A DNA stretch of 64,000 nt from Peromyscus leucopus (GCF_004664715.2 NC_051069.1:3216501-3280500); one strand, 5' to 3'; positions 48,877-60,829 are shown, counted from the stretch's first letter. Notes: generated by a model not told the origin, from the letters alone. Translations and numbers: made by a program.

Positions 48877-49834
48877 TCTACGACAGACTAGCTGAGGCAG
48901 GAGGAGTTCTGCTGAGTTTCAAAACACACCAAGGCAACATTAGTTATCAAATGTCTATGACCCCAGTGCTGGGCTATGCAACAGGCTGCTTCCAGATAAA
49001 CCCAGAGCATTTGTCCCTGCACCAGACACTGTCCAGTGATACCCATGACTGAACTGTTAGAATGTATATTTATGTGTTCAAGTCCTGAGTACACAGAATT
49101 TCTCCTTGTCCAAATGAATTTTCTTGTTATACTACAGCACATTTAGACCACTCTCCTGAAAAAGTTAAATCTTCCAAGTATTTCTAAGGCATAAGCATTC
49201 AATGTTTGGAGTTAGTCTGACCGACAAAATGTAACAGTGTCACTCAATTCTTTTAAAAACACCCTGCATACAAGGGTGGAGGAGCTTGGTCTTGCCTCAA
49301 CTTGATATACCATGCTTTTTTTGACTCCCATGAGAGGCCTTATCCTTTCCAAGGAGTGGATGGGGGTAGGGGAATAGGAAGGAGGTGCGGGGGAACTGGA
49401 AGAGAGAAGGGAGGGGAAACTGTGGTTGGTATGTAAAATAAAAAAATGTATTAAAAAATCCTGCATAAATATGTTTTCTTCAACTTAAAGTTGTTCAGGG
49501 ACAAGGTATTAAACCATTCATTTTCACCAAAAAGGAATGAGACACCCCCATACAGAATTATATGTTATAGTTGACAGACTATAATTAGTGTTTCTAAATT
49601 AAAACTGTCCTCTTAGAATACAGATTTTCAAAAATATTTTCAATTATTTTTAAGTTACTAAAGACATTTCCTTAGATTATAAAAATCACTACTTAAAGAG
49701 TATTTAGAAACTAAAAATAGTCACCAAAACTGGAGATCAATACAGTTACTAACTTTCTCCATTTTTTCATTTTCTCAACTAGTTTGTCACATTTACACTT
49801 TCTCATCGAAGTCTACTAGGAATAGGTAAGGTGT

Positions 49835-49905
49835 TTCAGAGTGGAATGCCCGCTTAGCATGCACAAGGCCTGGCTTCAATCCCCAGCACCAAAAGACTGA
49901 CAAAC
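49835..49905 (+). repeat. ID-like SINE fragment
   Basis: GGAATGCCCGCTTAGCATGC, CTTCAATCCCCAGCACCAAA. Confidence 0.7.
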
Positions 49906-49926
49906 AAATAGAACAGTTTTCTCAAT

Positions 49927-50100
49927 GGTGATATCAGGGTGAAGAACTGAACAGCATTACAATCCTAGCCAACGGGAACAATAAATCAACATCAATAATT
50001 AAAGTAGGAAAAGCTACTTTCTGAAAAGGATTTGGGGACATTTACAGACTACTCGGGTGTGACAGAGAAGGAAGAAAAAAGAGAGTGCTCACAGGACACA
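49927..50100 (+). repeat. Copy B of the local duplicated sequence (empty site)
   Basis: GGTGATATCAGGGTGAAGAA to AAAAGAGAGTGCTCACAGG. It contains AAATCAACATCAATAATTAA where copy A holds the B1, so it keeps the pre-insertion state. It lacks about 17 bases (AACTCCTCAGCATTTGC) present in copy A. Confidence 0.7.
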
Positions 50101-50347
50101 CAGGTGCGTCTATAGGAGCTCCCAGGGAGCCATACAGAGACCAAAGAACTCAGTGATTTGACTCAAAGGTGTTGGCCACAGGGCAGGAAAATACACTGGA
50201 CATTCAGGTTCGTTTGCAGACAGCAGAAGTCCTTCTACAACTAAGCTCAAACTGAAGCCGAGGACACGATCTGAAGACCGGGTGGCAGGGCAGAGACAGC
50301 AGAGAGAGCACCTGCAGCTGTGGCTTCAAATTCCAGGTTAAAATGCT

Positions 50348-50530
50348 GCTCAGCCAGGTGTGGTGTGCACACCTTCAACCCCAGCACTCGGGAGACAGAG
50401 GCAGGTGGATCTCTGTGAGTTCGAGGCCAGCCTGGTGTACAAAGCAAGTTCCAGGACAGCTAGGGCTACACAGAGAAACATGTCTTTAGGAACAAAAAAA
50501 AAAAAAAAAGAAAAAGAAAGAAAGAAAAAA
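50348..50530 (+). repeat. B1 SINE
   Basis: CAGCCAGGTGTGGTGTGCAC, GAGGCCAGCCTGGTGTACAA, A-rich tail. Confidence 0.93.
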
Positions 50531-51069
50531 TGCTTGTCAACTGACATTTCCAGAAGGGTTTTATAATAACATTAATAGTAACTCAAAAAACCCTAAGTTA
50601 TAAAATACTCAGCATAATTCAACTTAGCTCTTGATATTTTACTGTATTTTTAATAAGCCACTTCACTCACTAATTACTAATACTTGCTTTTAAATATTTC
50701 ATCATATTACTAACAATTTTTACTTATACAATAATTTTATTATATGGACTTTTTTGCAAATTGTCTCAATTGTTTAATGGAAGAGGATATGCATAAATAA
50801 GAACTAAGAAAATACAAGTGTGCACTGGGCAGAAACTAAGGCACTGTACTTCATGGATGCCTCATGCATGTACACTTACAGCAAGATAGCACAGATTTCT
50901 TTAGCTGACTTATAAAACTTATAAGCAAGGAGGTCCTACATACAATATGGGCACAGGTTTTAGATGGTGAATGGTTACCGGGCAAATGCAGATATCTGTT
51001 GAAGGGAGTCAGAGAAACAGATTAGTAATCAATAACCAAATAGGATATTAATTGTAAAAAAGATCTTAC

Positions 51070-51328
51070 CTTTGGTTGTGCTGCAGGGCGCAGTGATTTA
51101 GGCGGAAAAGTACAAGGTATTCGTCCATGATGGATGTGATATGGTAACAGGTAGCTGGGATCTAATGGAACCCAAGGAACCGAGAGACTGGAAGGTACAC
51201 CAGGAAGGTCACAATGCGCCTTATGCAAATTATATGCTGTTCTAGTAACTTTTCCATCTGAGGTCTTGTAGATCAGGAGCGAAGAGTCTTCTGCTGCGTG
51301 AGATAGCAAGTAGGACCCATCCTGCAAG
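51070..51328 (-). CDS. Ice2: Ice2 penultimate coding exon (LQDGSYLLSHAAEDSS...)
   Basis: 259 bases, acceptor GGATGCAG (51330-51329) and donor GTAAGA (from 51069). The first C completes Ser, then LQDGSYLLSHAAEDSSLLIY, KTSDGKVTRTAYNLHKAHCD, LPGVPSSLSVPWVPLDPSYL, LPYHIHHGRIPCTFPPKSLR and PAAQPK. The Pro- and His-rich stretch VPWVPLDPSYLLPYHIHHGR is a hallmark of the ICE2 C terminus. A TTGCAG six bases into the exon could act as a competing acceptor, but only the upstream choice preserves phase. Confidence 0.96.
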
Positions 51329-51330
51329 CT

Positions 51331-52447
51331 GCATCCAACATGGAGACTCAACTCATGGGCTTATAGTACCAATTTCACCATGTTCTTCCAACCCCACAGA
51401 GCAAGACTGAGCTACCACAGGCAGAGAATGCCACATCTAAGGTATTTCAGGACCCATAAAAGTAAAGATTTCAGAAGCCTTAAACTACTTTATAGCTTTC
51501 AGACAACCAATCTTAGCATTTTTATTCCAAAATTCAGAAATATGTGACCATTTTCTTTTGCTGTTTTATCCATTTGTAAAGTCAGTCATTTAATGGAAAA
51601 ACAATCCATCTAACTCTCTAATCCATGATATACTCCAACCATATATTTCATCCATTCAACACTGTACTTAGTTCCTAATAAAGAAGAGAATAGAGACACA
51701 AAAGTAAATGTGACATGTCCAGGACTCTTAAAGTGTCAGAAACAGGTGAGGGACCATGTAGAAAAGATGTAGAAACAGCAGCAGGCTTATGTGTTTATAG
51801 TTAACTGCTGTTCTGCCCCACTACCCACCTTCATACTAAATCGTTCACACATGGTTTCAAGCTTAACTCCAAACTGGGCATAAATAAACATGAGAGATAC
51901 ACTAGGCAATTTTCTGCAGTTCTGTGCACAGTAGGGCTTCAATCAGACCTGGCTTTTTGGTTGCACACAGGTCAGAGCATCAATCACAATCTTCTATTAA
52001 CACAATAATTGATGACGGCCAATCTGCTACATTTTTCATTGTTTATTGGAAAGCTTCAAGGAATTCAATGTATCACCATAAAGAACAAAATTCACATAGG
52101 CAGTGGACTGTGTTTTCTTGGGAATACACAGCCTCTAGGCCAAAGAAGCAAAGAGAACAGTTCTTTTCCACATAATTAAAATGAAGATAATCAGCTTTAG
52201 TTATATAGATCTATCTACAAACATAATAAGCTACATTTAAAACTGAAAGTAACTGGTGTTGACAAAGGAGATCCAGAGAATTACTGGCTTCTAGGGAGGT
52301 TTTCCCCTCTCTTAATCATATAAGGAGGCAAATGACTATTTGGTAGAAAGAATAAATAACATTTCAAATATTGAGCTTCTAGTCAATGAAACTCATGTAT
52401 CTTAGAAGATTGACAGTTTGAGGTTAGACTGGGTAATTACAGTAAGG

Positions 52448-52493
<46 letters not shown>

Positions 52494-52745
52494 GAGAGAG
52501 GGAGAGAGAGAGGGAAGAGAGAGAAAGGGAGAGAGAAGAACAAAAAATACATTTGCAATTTTATTACAGCTAGACACTATCATGTTATCTTTCACTCATA
52601 TTTTTTGGAATTTTAACTCAGATAAAATGCTTGTACACTTCTAGCTTTTCCATCTATCTCTAATAGCATATTGATAAAGTTTCTAATTTCCTAACTTCCA
52701 GCAAAGCAAATAAAAACATCTATGCAAAATACCCCAAAGTACTTA
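51331..52745 (-). other. Ice2 intron after the microexon
   Basis: About 1.4 kb. Contains a GT/GA microsatellite at 52.45-52.54 kb; the rest (51.4-52.4 kb) is AT-rich with nothing recognised. Confidence 0.85.
52448..52540. repeat. (GT)n followed by (GA)n-rich microsatellite
   Basis: About 20 GT units then a GA/GGGA-rich stretch in an Ice2 intron, less than 210 bases from the microexon donor. Confidence 0.95.
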
Positions 52746-52746
52746 C

Positions 52747-52797
52747 CTACACAATTTCTTTAGAATGTGTTGGAGAATGTTAAATAAACTTGAAATC
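52747..52797 (-). CDS. Ice2: Ice2 51-base microexon (ISSLFNILQHILKKLC)
   Basis: Only 51 bases. Acceptor TTTAATAG (52799-52798) and donor GTAAGT (52746-52741). The first G completes Lys, then ISSLFNILQHILKKLC, then AG of a Ser codon. The Leu/Ile spacing suggests an amphipathic helix. It is in no ORF list because it is so short, yet it is needed: without it the flanking exons (AA ending and C beginning) would not join in frame. Confidence 0.94.
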
Positions 52798-52799
52798 CT

Positions 52800-53936
52800 A
52801 TTAAACAGAAGAAACTGATGTGAAATTAAACTGAAACAAACCTAGAAAGCAAAGCCTCACTAATAAACGTGTGGTCTACTGCTCACAGCCAAAGGCAGCA
52901 GCAGGCAAATAATGCAGAACAAGGGCCAGCAAGTAGACTATGTTGGGGAGAGAGACTTAAATTCCTTCTTTTCATGTTCATGAAGTATTTGGCTCTGTGT
53001 TAGAGCAGTTATAATAATATAATTAAAAAATGCTCCCACAGTATGAAACTACAGACCAGCTGTAATCAGCTGCTGAGAAACCTGACTTCATGCATGTGCA
53101 ATGCAGAGAAGCACGGGGGTTGGGGGTGGGGGTGGGGGTGGGGGTGGGGTGGGCAGATTGCCAAAGGGGAAAGCACAAGTATTACTCTAGGTGCTTCCTT
53201 GGTGCCTCGTTTACATAGAAACCTATTCCCATTATTATGTCTCTCTAAAAAAAGACTTTCATGAGAGAAGTGAGCAAAGGGTTAGGTAGTAATGCCATGA
53301 CTTTTCTATGCACACATATAAGGCGGTTCTACAGAGTGGACACTAGTGTAAGCACAGTTCAAGTCCGATTGTTCCCTCACAGAGCTGTGCCAAGTGGAGC
53401 TTTGCAGCTAACAGTGGTGACTTTAGCACATTAACTATCAAGGTTGTGCTCCCAGCTCAGCCTGTGAGCACTCTCAGTCCCAGCTTCTTTGTCTATGAAA
53501 TGGCCATGATGCTACCACAAGCCTTTCATGCCAAGTTGTGTGATAAAATGAGAAACTCTGCACAAGCTATTTTCTCTCACAACGAGGCACTCAGGGTTCT
53601 GAGGACCCAGTCAGTCACATAATCCGGATGCCTGAAAGTCTGTGGCTGTCTCATCCTTGTCTCATCTACACAGGGCTAAAATGTTTGCTTCCCTGCACTT
53701 TAACACATCACTCTCTGACTCTAGCCTCCTTTGTCTGAAGAGGGAAGACGAGTATTAGCAGTACATTTCTTTGCAAATGGAGACAAATAATGTAAATTGG
53801 GTTGGGGGCCCCTCAATTGAAATTGAATTGATCTTGAAAATAATCAAACATCATCATTATTTGTAGGTAAAGGAAAATCCGAGATCACATTACAGGAGTG
53901 AAGTCTTTTCAGTGCCCACCACAAAGCACTTCCTTA
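52800..53936 (-). other. Ice2 intron before the microexon
   Basis: About 1.1 kb. Apart from a G-rich minisatellite near 53.1 kb it holds nothing recognisable. Confidence 0.85.
53113..53152 (+). repeat. (TGGGGG)n minisatellite, quadruplex-prone
   Basis: Five to six tandem GGGGGT-type units. The plus strand fits the G-quadruplex pattern, so the DNA template for Ice2 is the G-rich strand and the RNA is C-rich. Confidence 0.9.
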
Positions 53937-53937
53937 C

Positions 53938-54022
53938 TTGAGTGCTGCAAGTTTTTCTTTTAATTCTTCTGAGGTAATTTCTTCTAGCATGAAAAGCTTT
54001 GAAGTAAATGCATCAATATGCC
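53938..54022 (-). CDS. Ice2: Ice2 internal coding exon (HIDAFTSKLFMLEE...)
   Basis: 85 bases; acceptor TTTTAG at 54024-54023 and donor GTAAGG from 53937. Two bases complete the Gly codon of the previous exon, then HIDAFTSKLFMLEEITSEEL and KEKLAAL, and two bases (AA) of a Lys codon. The acidic and Lys-rich helix matches the family sequence. The upstream tract is short (CTTTTAG). Confidence 0.95.
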
Positions 54023-56827
54023 CTAAAAGAAAACATTGAACTTAAAGAAACTCAAGTTACTGTGGTTATAAAATAAAAAAAACCAAAAAGTTAACTAGTC
54101 TCTCTATATAAAGATGATTTTTACACATTTTTAACAACTATAAAGGACTTTGTATTTAAAAGGAGAAATATATCTCACTAGCTATCAAGTAAACCTGAAT
54201 TTACAATGATATAAAATACAAATTATGGTATGTATTCATTTTTAAATATTTGCTGAATATAGAATAGTTTACATATGTCCACACTCCCCAAATAGGATGA
54301 TTGCCTCTAAATCTTAATTTAAGAGCAAAAACTGCTCAGCCATTAGTGCCCATGGTTCCCACTAGAGCTGCATCTCCATGATGCTGAAAAGGGAAGCATG
54401 TGCTCACCATGTAAATAAGCAGTTAAAATCAAATCTGTGGACTGGTCATGCTCGATAAATCTCAAAGACACATTACTGTAAAACTTAGATTATAAAAATA
54501 TAGATTATTTTTAATTAAAGCAATCATAAATGTTTCAGTGAGTAAAGCAATCTATTAAAGTCTTATTTTCTTACATGCCTGATATAAATCTATAATTCAC
54601 AAAATCTCAAACATTATATTCTTAAAATGACATTTCTATTGTAGAAAGTAATGTGTACGTTTTAAAACAAAATAGACTGAGACATGCACTGAGGTGCTGT
54701 GATGTACCGAGTGACGGAGGAGCTGCTGAGGCAAATCAATACACGCGGGTCAATAGGAAGGCCATGCTACTACTGCTGCATGAAGGTTAAGACATCACAG
54801 TGTAAGAAACAACCACCAGTGCTGAAAATAATGGCTTACATTTATTTATATTTTTAACTCCTAATATTTTATCGTCAAAACAAATTACTTAGAAAGTAGG
54901 AATCAGTCATTGGGACTACAAAAATTGCACATAGTTTAATATCTCATTTCTATATCTAGCCTACTTTAATATCATTTGCTTTATTCTCAAAGAAGTTAAT
55001 TAGAAACATTTTTTATCAGATGTCATCCCTTGAAGACAACATATCCATCTGTCCCCACAGCCACTTGTTATTTCTTATGCCAACTTCAGTTTCACCTCTC
55101 CATTTCTAGTGCTCACTATATATGACATTTCTAATAATAAAGACATTTTAATGGTTTAATAGGTATAAAAAGAGGATATTAAATGCAATAATGTATTTCT
55201 TGATGTTTAATAAATAAGCCTTTGAGACTACTAACAGCACTTACTTACCTTTTCTTAAAAAGGTCAACAATAAAAGTATGTAGTATAGTACCCAGCAAAT
55301 GCAGTCTATCGAAGAACTAACTAGAGTCCTGCCCTAAGCGCTCTGAAAGTCTGCTTCCTCCAGGAGGGAACTCTCAATGCTGGAGCTGTCTAACCTGAGG
55401 GCTCAAGTGAGTTCTTTCAGTGCCTCAGAGACTTGTCACCTCAGCCCTTGGGGCACTTGAGCCAGATTTGAGGTGAAAGCTCTCGCCATTGTCCTTCAGC
55501 CATAAGCTTTTTTAGATCTCTTTTTTAGATCATTTTTAAGATGAGGTACAGTTGGGAGGCACTGCTTTAGACAGCAGAAATTAAGCCTTTATGTTCATAC
55601 ATCATTTATACATAATCCAGACAGAGGTAGTCCTAGCTTTACATGCAGTACAAGTTTGTAAAAACAATCATACAGGCTGAAATCCTGTATTTTAATAATA
55701 AATGGAAAATTTACAATTATTTCACTATTTTCATATGTTTTATCAAAACAAATTCTCCATTAATATAAGTATTTAGAGAAATAAAATAGAAAAAAAAATG
55801 CATTTAGTATACTGCAATTCAAGCATCAAAACCAGCATGCTCCCACCTTTTCCAAAAAGTTTTCGCAAGAGTACTGTGAGCAGTGCTCCCTGCCTTCTTC
55901 AACAGCTCCGACAGAGAAGCACTTCCCACTGTGGCAACTGCCACACTCTATCTAAGGTAGGAGCAACTTCTATGGTCTATCCAAGAATTCCTTTAATTAA
56001 AACCTTAGGCTGGCGTTTCTTCATCCTGATGTCACCACTGTTCTCCTCTATGTCACTAGGTTAATAATCACCAAGGTTCTCTGGCAGCGAGAGTCTCCTG
56101 AGAAGTGGCTGGGTCAACATTCCCAGGCAGCTATTTCTTCTACAGCTCCATTACAATTTCACTTCCAGCATTACCTTTGGTGGGTTTTCTGTTTCTGGGT
56201 TGTTTTTTTCTTTCCTTTATCTTAATCTTTGCTGGCCAATTCCTTGTTTTCATTCTCAAATGGCTGACCATGACACACATTTAATTTCAGTACATGAACT
56301 GCTAAGAGGTACACAGTGACCAATCAATACAGACTGAAATAAGAGACAAAGGCAGTCACTGCTCATTTATGTCTGCAATCTACTTCATAACTGTGCACTG
56401 AGGAGCTGGCAGTGAAGCTTATATACAATCTCTACTCTTAACATGCTGCCATAACAGAGGTCATGCTAGTAAGAACTGTAAAGGGAGGGCTGACTGAACG
56501 CCAGCTCGATGATGGCTTTGATAAATATCGTGGTACTGGACAGTAGAGAGAGAAGCTGTGATGAGACTACAGGTTTTCTTCAAGGAGTAACTCTTAAGGG
56601 TTTAGTGGGCAAGAGACACTGTAATCTTGAGGAGGAGGTGAGCAGATTTATATATAGCAAAGCAAGCAAGCAAACAACAAAAAAATCCAAATATGCTTAT
56701 TGCACCTCAAGACTGAGGTATGGTGCTGGCCATATTATCTGAGATTGTGTTAGAAACATAAAGACCTAGGTCCCATTCTGGACTACTCAATCAGACACTC
56801 TAGAACTAGCACTAGCAATTTTCTTTC

Positions 56828-57024
56828 TCTTTTTTTTTTTTTCAAAGATTTATTTATTTATTATATATACAGTGCTCTGCCTACATATATGCTTGCAGGT
56901 CAGAAAAGGGCATGAGATCTCATTACAGGTGGTTGTGAGCCACCATGTGGGTGCTGGGAATTGAACTCAGGACCTCTTGAAGAACAGTCAGTGCTCACAA
57001 CCACTGAGCCATCTCTCCAGCCCC
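56828..57024 (-). repeat. B2 SINE
   Basis: T-rich tail, AAAGATTTATTTATTTATTA, GTGAGCCACCATGTGGGTGC, GAGCCATCTCTCCAGCCCC: full inverted B2. Confidence 0.94.
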
Positions 57025-57126
57025 GCACTAGCAATTTTCAATTTAACCAGCTCTTCAAGTAACTTCACTGAGCATTCTTCTTAAGAGTACTACAACACTT
57101 TTAAACTCCTAATACTGATGGATACT

Positions 57127-57297
57127 TTTTTTTGTGTGTGTGTGTGTGGTTTTTTGAGACAGGGTTTCTCTGTGTGACAGCCTTGGCTCTCCTGAAACTC
57201 ACTTTGTAGACCAATTTGGCCTTGAACTCAGAGACCAGCCTGCCTCTGCCTCCCCAGTGCTGGGATTAAATGCGTGCACCACCATGCTCTGCCTGAT
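57127..57297 (-). repeat. B1 SINE
   Basis: T/GT-rich tail, TTTGAGACAGGGTTTCTCTG, AGTGCTGGGATTAAATGCGT. Confidence 0.93.
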
Positions 57298-57334
57298 GAA
57301 TACTTTTAACACAGCATTTGAAAACCTGTTCCTA

Positions 57335-57420
57335 GGTTATGGGTGCAGCGCAGAGGTACAGTGCTTACCTACCATTTACAGGTCCTGGGGTCTGTCCCCA
57401 GCACTAAGACAACAAGAAAG
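57335..57420 (+). repeat. ID-like SINE fragment
   Basis: GGGTGCAGCGCAGAGGTACA and GGTCTGTCCCCAGCACTAAG. Confidence 0.65.
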
Positions 57421-57899
57421 GGGTGTGCCTGCTCACTCATATCCATGTATATCTATATCAAAACAAAACCCAAGTCCACAACAACTCATTTCCTTCAACA
57501 AATAGTGTCACAGGAACCATATGCATTATCCTGTCACACGAAAATGAAAGGTGTATCAACGAGAAGGTCTTTAGGCTAGTTAGACTCAAGGCAATAACTA
57601 CTTAGGACCTGTAAAAAGTCCTTAGGTGAAGTAGTCATACAACTGATGGCAATTTCATCTGTTAAACAGTACATTAGAAAATGAGTCTGCATCATCTGTT
57701 AGGACTTTAAAAAGTTTATTGATAACTTAAAGAAAAATCTTTTCTTCAAGTGGATGTAACTGGCAATTCCTTTTAAACGCTTTACAAGGAGGCTGTGGTG
57801 TTAAGGCTTTGTAGGAACGTTAGAATCCTGATTACTGATGGAAGCTACTAAAACAAACATCTGAGTATGTGTCTGACAATGGAGGAGAGCCCTAAAAAC

Positions 57900-58012
57900 A
57901 TTAGCCAGGTGTGGCAGCACAGGACCAATTCTGGCACTTGGAAGGCTGAGGCAGGATTGTGAATTTGAGGCCATCCAGATGCCATATAAAAATTAAACAC
58001 CACCACCCCCTT
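57900..58012 (+). repeat. B1-like monomer
   Basis: TTAGCCAGGTGTGGCAGCAC, CTTGGAAGGCTGAGGCAGGA. Confidence 0.7.
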
Positions 58013-58765
58013 CAATATTGATTAATCAAAATGGGAGAAAATTTTCCAATAAATAACCACTGTTTCTAAATCAGTCAAGAAAAATACAGAGCACTCACTA
58101 TACACAGAGCATCATGCTTATGCTTGTACTAGGAATACACAAGGCTCTACCAGGCTCCGACTTTAAACTACCTACTGCCTAGCAGGAAAAAGGGATGGAT
58201 GGCCTAAGAAAGAACAATAATGTAGGAAGTAACAAACAAGTAAAGACAACACATTTAGAGAGCCAAAGAAGGAAGAGACTGGGAGAGATGGGAGCTGGTA
58301 GGGCAGACAGATCAATACTGTATTGAACTGTATTGGTGTAGAGTCCAAGACAAGGGATGACAGAGATGTTCAGCATGTAGCATTCCCATGTGAAAGAACA
58401 GCATAAACAATAAGAGCAAGAAACTTGTCACGTGAAGCATGTTAACTATTCAAGAACCCTGGCAACGTCATTCAAAGCCCTGCTAATTCCCTCCTGTTCA
58501 AAACTTCAAAACCAAAATAAATCAAACACTGTTTCAAGATGAGATTTCTAAGATAATGTCATTATAATTCTAAGAAAATTACAAAATATGTGTAGATCAA
58601 TTTAATAGCTAACCAATACTCCCTGTCACTATTTAACTACAGAGTCAGCATAATCAGAGAATGGAAAACAAAAAAGGACAAAATGGAAGTATGAGCATAC
58701 AGCTGAATTTAAAGGTATATATTTAAAGGGAATTACAAAGGGGAAGAGGACTCCTAGAGACTCAC

Positions 58766-58895
58766 CAACATAAAACGAGCAGTTGGAATGCAATAAACTT
58801 TCAGTCCAGAAGCGACAGAGCTCGCTTTCAGTCAGAGCTTCAACTCCATAACAACCTTGATATTCTACTTTTGGTAGCACGTAAACTGGAAATTG
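58766..58895 (-). CDS. Ice2: Ice2 internal coding exon (QFPVYVLPKVEYQ...)
   Basis: 130 bases with acceptor TTGCATTACAG and donor GTGAGT. It encodes QFPVYVLPKVEYQGCYGVEA, then LTESELCRFWTESLLHSNCS and FYV, plus one base of a Gly codon. This is part of the conserved NARG2 C-terminal domain. The upstream intron sequence 40-125 bases before the acceptor is derived from a B3 SINE tail. Confidence 0.95.
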
Positions 58896-58929
58896 CTGTA
58901 ATGCAAAATTGCATTTTGTCAAAGCTCCA

Positions 58930-59020
58930 GATCTAATCTCCACACATACTCCATGGTACACAAGTGCCCACAGACCACACATATATACAATAAATCAAAA
59001 CCCAAACAAAAACAAAATTT
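58930..59020 (+). repeat. B3 SINE 3' end
   Basis: ATCTCCACACATACTCCATG and a tail containing AATAAATCAAAACCCAAAC, the same tail as the B3 copy at 60.3 kb. It starts about 35 bases upstream of the Ice2 acceptor at 58896. Confidence 0.65.
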
Positions 59021-59631
59021 ACTACTCATAGAAAATATATTTGCCTATATATCCAGCAGTTTTCAAATGCTTGCAGGGAATTTCATTTCATTTATTTTGT
59101 ATAGTGTAGGATTTGGACAGGAAGATATGAATACATTTGCCTCTAAGGGGTAGATTCAGAAAACGGAGGATGGATAAGGGATCCCTCACTACTACCCTCA
59201 TCTCCAACACAGACAGACAAACTCCCCACATACTGTAACATGTTTCCTCTCTGCCAGGGAATGTGATTCACAAGCAGACTCCTTGGGACTCCAGCACATG
59301 CAATTGCTCCTAGGTCAAGAGTTAAATGCTAGAAGGCAGTGACTAACACACACTAATACTTTTTAGAAGAAAAGAAAAAAGTTTTCTTCCTAAGAATGAA
59401 CATTAATACGTGCTAGAACAACTGTGGATGTTACTATCTTCACAACGCAGAGGCTTAATTCCAAGCACTTAGCATGTGACACTGTATCCATTTAGCACTT
59501 ACTGGTCAGGATATCAAGCAGGTGGAGCAAAATGACTACCCATCCCCGTTACTAGTCTAAGGGTGGATGTGCAAGCAAGTACCTACTTGTGGAATACTGT
59601 AGCAACACGTTATCGTCTGCCAGTGAAAACT

Positions 59632-59722
59632 CAATTCTTTCTGGTGGTGCTGGACTTTAAACCCAGGGTCACGTGCATGTTACACAAGTGCTCTACCACT
59701 GAGCTCTGATACATCCCCAGCC
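59632..59722 (-). repeat. ID-like SINE
   Basis: ACTTTAAACCCAGGGTCACG, CAAGTGCTCTACCACTGAGC. Confidence 0.75.
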
Positions 59723-60309
59723 TAAAAATTCTACTCTCAACAGGATTCTCCATTCCCTGCTACAGAAGATACAAGGTTTACAGAACCTACTCAAATAACA
59801 CGGCTAATTAGCACTTTAAAATTAAAATAAGGCACTGTCTTTCACAGGTTTAAAAACATTTTATCATTGTTTTTCAGTTTCTGGCTTTTCTAAAGTGGTT
59901 TAGTGGCTTTGGTATACTAGTGGTGCTAAGAACAATTCAAACACAGTATTTCAGTCAACAGCACATGGAATGGTGTGGTTTGTATGACTATTTCTGATTT
60001 CTGTAAGATGTTGGTTAACTCCTAAAGGTAATATTGCCTATAATGTAATGCATATAATAATCTGGTGACCCTGCTAAAATATAGACTCAAGTGGTGCCTA
60101 AGATTCTGCATTTTTAAGAGGCTGTGGTTGTATGACCACAAAGTGGCTTCTAATTAAAAAATAAATAAATAAATAAAAATTGTGAATGGATTAAAATCAT
60201 TGTACCATATAACAGTTTCTTAGCAAATGATAATATGATTTAGCCTCTGAACTTTAAAGCAAATAGAAGCTGGAGACAAAATTTAAAGGTCTAGAGTGTT
60301 GAGAAATTT

Positions 60310-60502
60310 GGGCCAGTGAGATGGCTCAGCAGATAGACTGTTTGCTACAAAACCTGACAACCTGAATACATATAAAATATAGGAGAGAACAGATTCTAGC
60401 ATGTTGTCCTCTGATCTGCACCCATGTTTCATGGCACATAAGTGCTCATATACCATTTACATATGCACAATAAATCAAAACCCAAACAAAAACCTTAAGC
60501 CT
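60310..60502 (+). repeat. B3/B2 SINE
   Basis: GGGCCAGTGAGATGGCTCAG head, TCCTCTGATCTGCACCCATG, and tail CACAATAAATCAAAACCC. Confidence 0.85.
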
Positions 60503-60829
60503 CATGTCAGAGAGCTAAGAAATATGTTCAGTGACATAGTTTATGGCAGAAATGGAAAAGAACAGGTGATGCAAGAGAAGATGAACATCTTTCTATCTTA
60601 AATGGATTACAGTGTTATAGATGCATGGAAAGTATACTCAAGACACAGATAATTTTGTTTTTTTAAGGGGAGTGTGCTTTTCTTTGATATAAAACTAAGT
60701 ATTGAATTTGACTTGATTTCTGTATGTATTCTACTGCCATCTCCAGGAAGCCACGGGAAGGGCTTCAATGTTTTCTCTTTCCTTCATATCAACAATTGAA
60801 GTGTAAATCACAATCAAGATTTGTGATCT

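Larger units (their letters stand above)
46987..51068 (-). other. Last Ice2 intron
   Basis: About 4.1 kb. Contains a 200-base polypurine tract (47.3-47.5 kb), two B1 copies, an ID-like fragment, a CA repeat and a pair of related local sequences at 48.46 and 49.93 kb. The 47.5-48.4 and 48.9-49.8 kb parts hold nothing recognised. Confidence 0.85.
54025..58764 (-). other. Ice2 intron between the QFPVYV and HIDAFT exons
   Basis: The AT-rich part 54.0-56.8 kb holds no repeat or coding sequence that I recognise. The 56.8-58.0 kb part contains B2, B1, ID-like and B1-like copies. Confidence 0.85.

Noticed and set aside
51022..51351. Reading frame continued past the exon on both sides (109 codons)
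   Set aside because: The parts before LQDG and after QPK are intron read-through; consensus splice sites and phase define the exon as 51070-51328.
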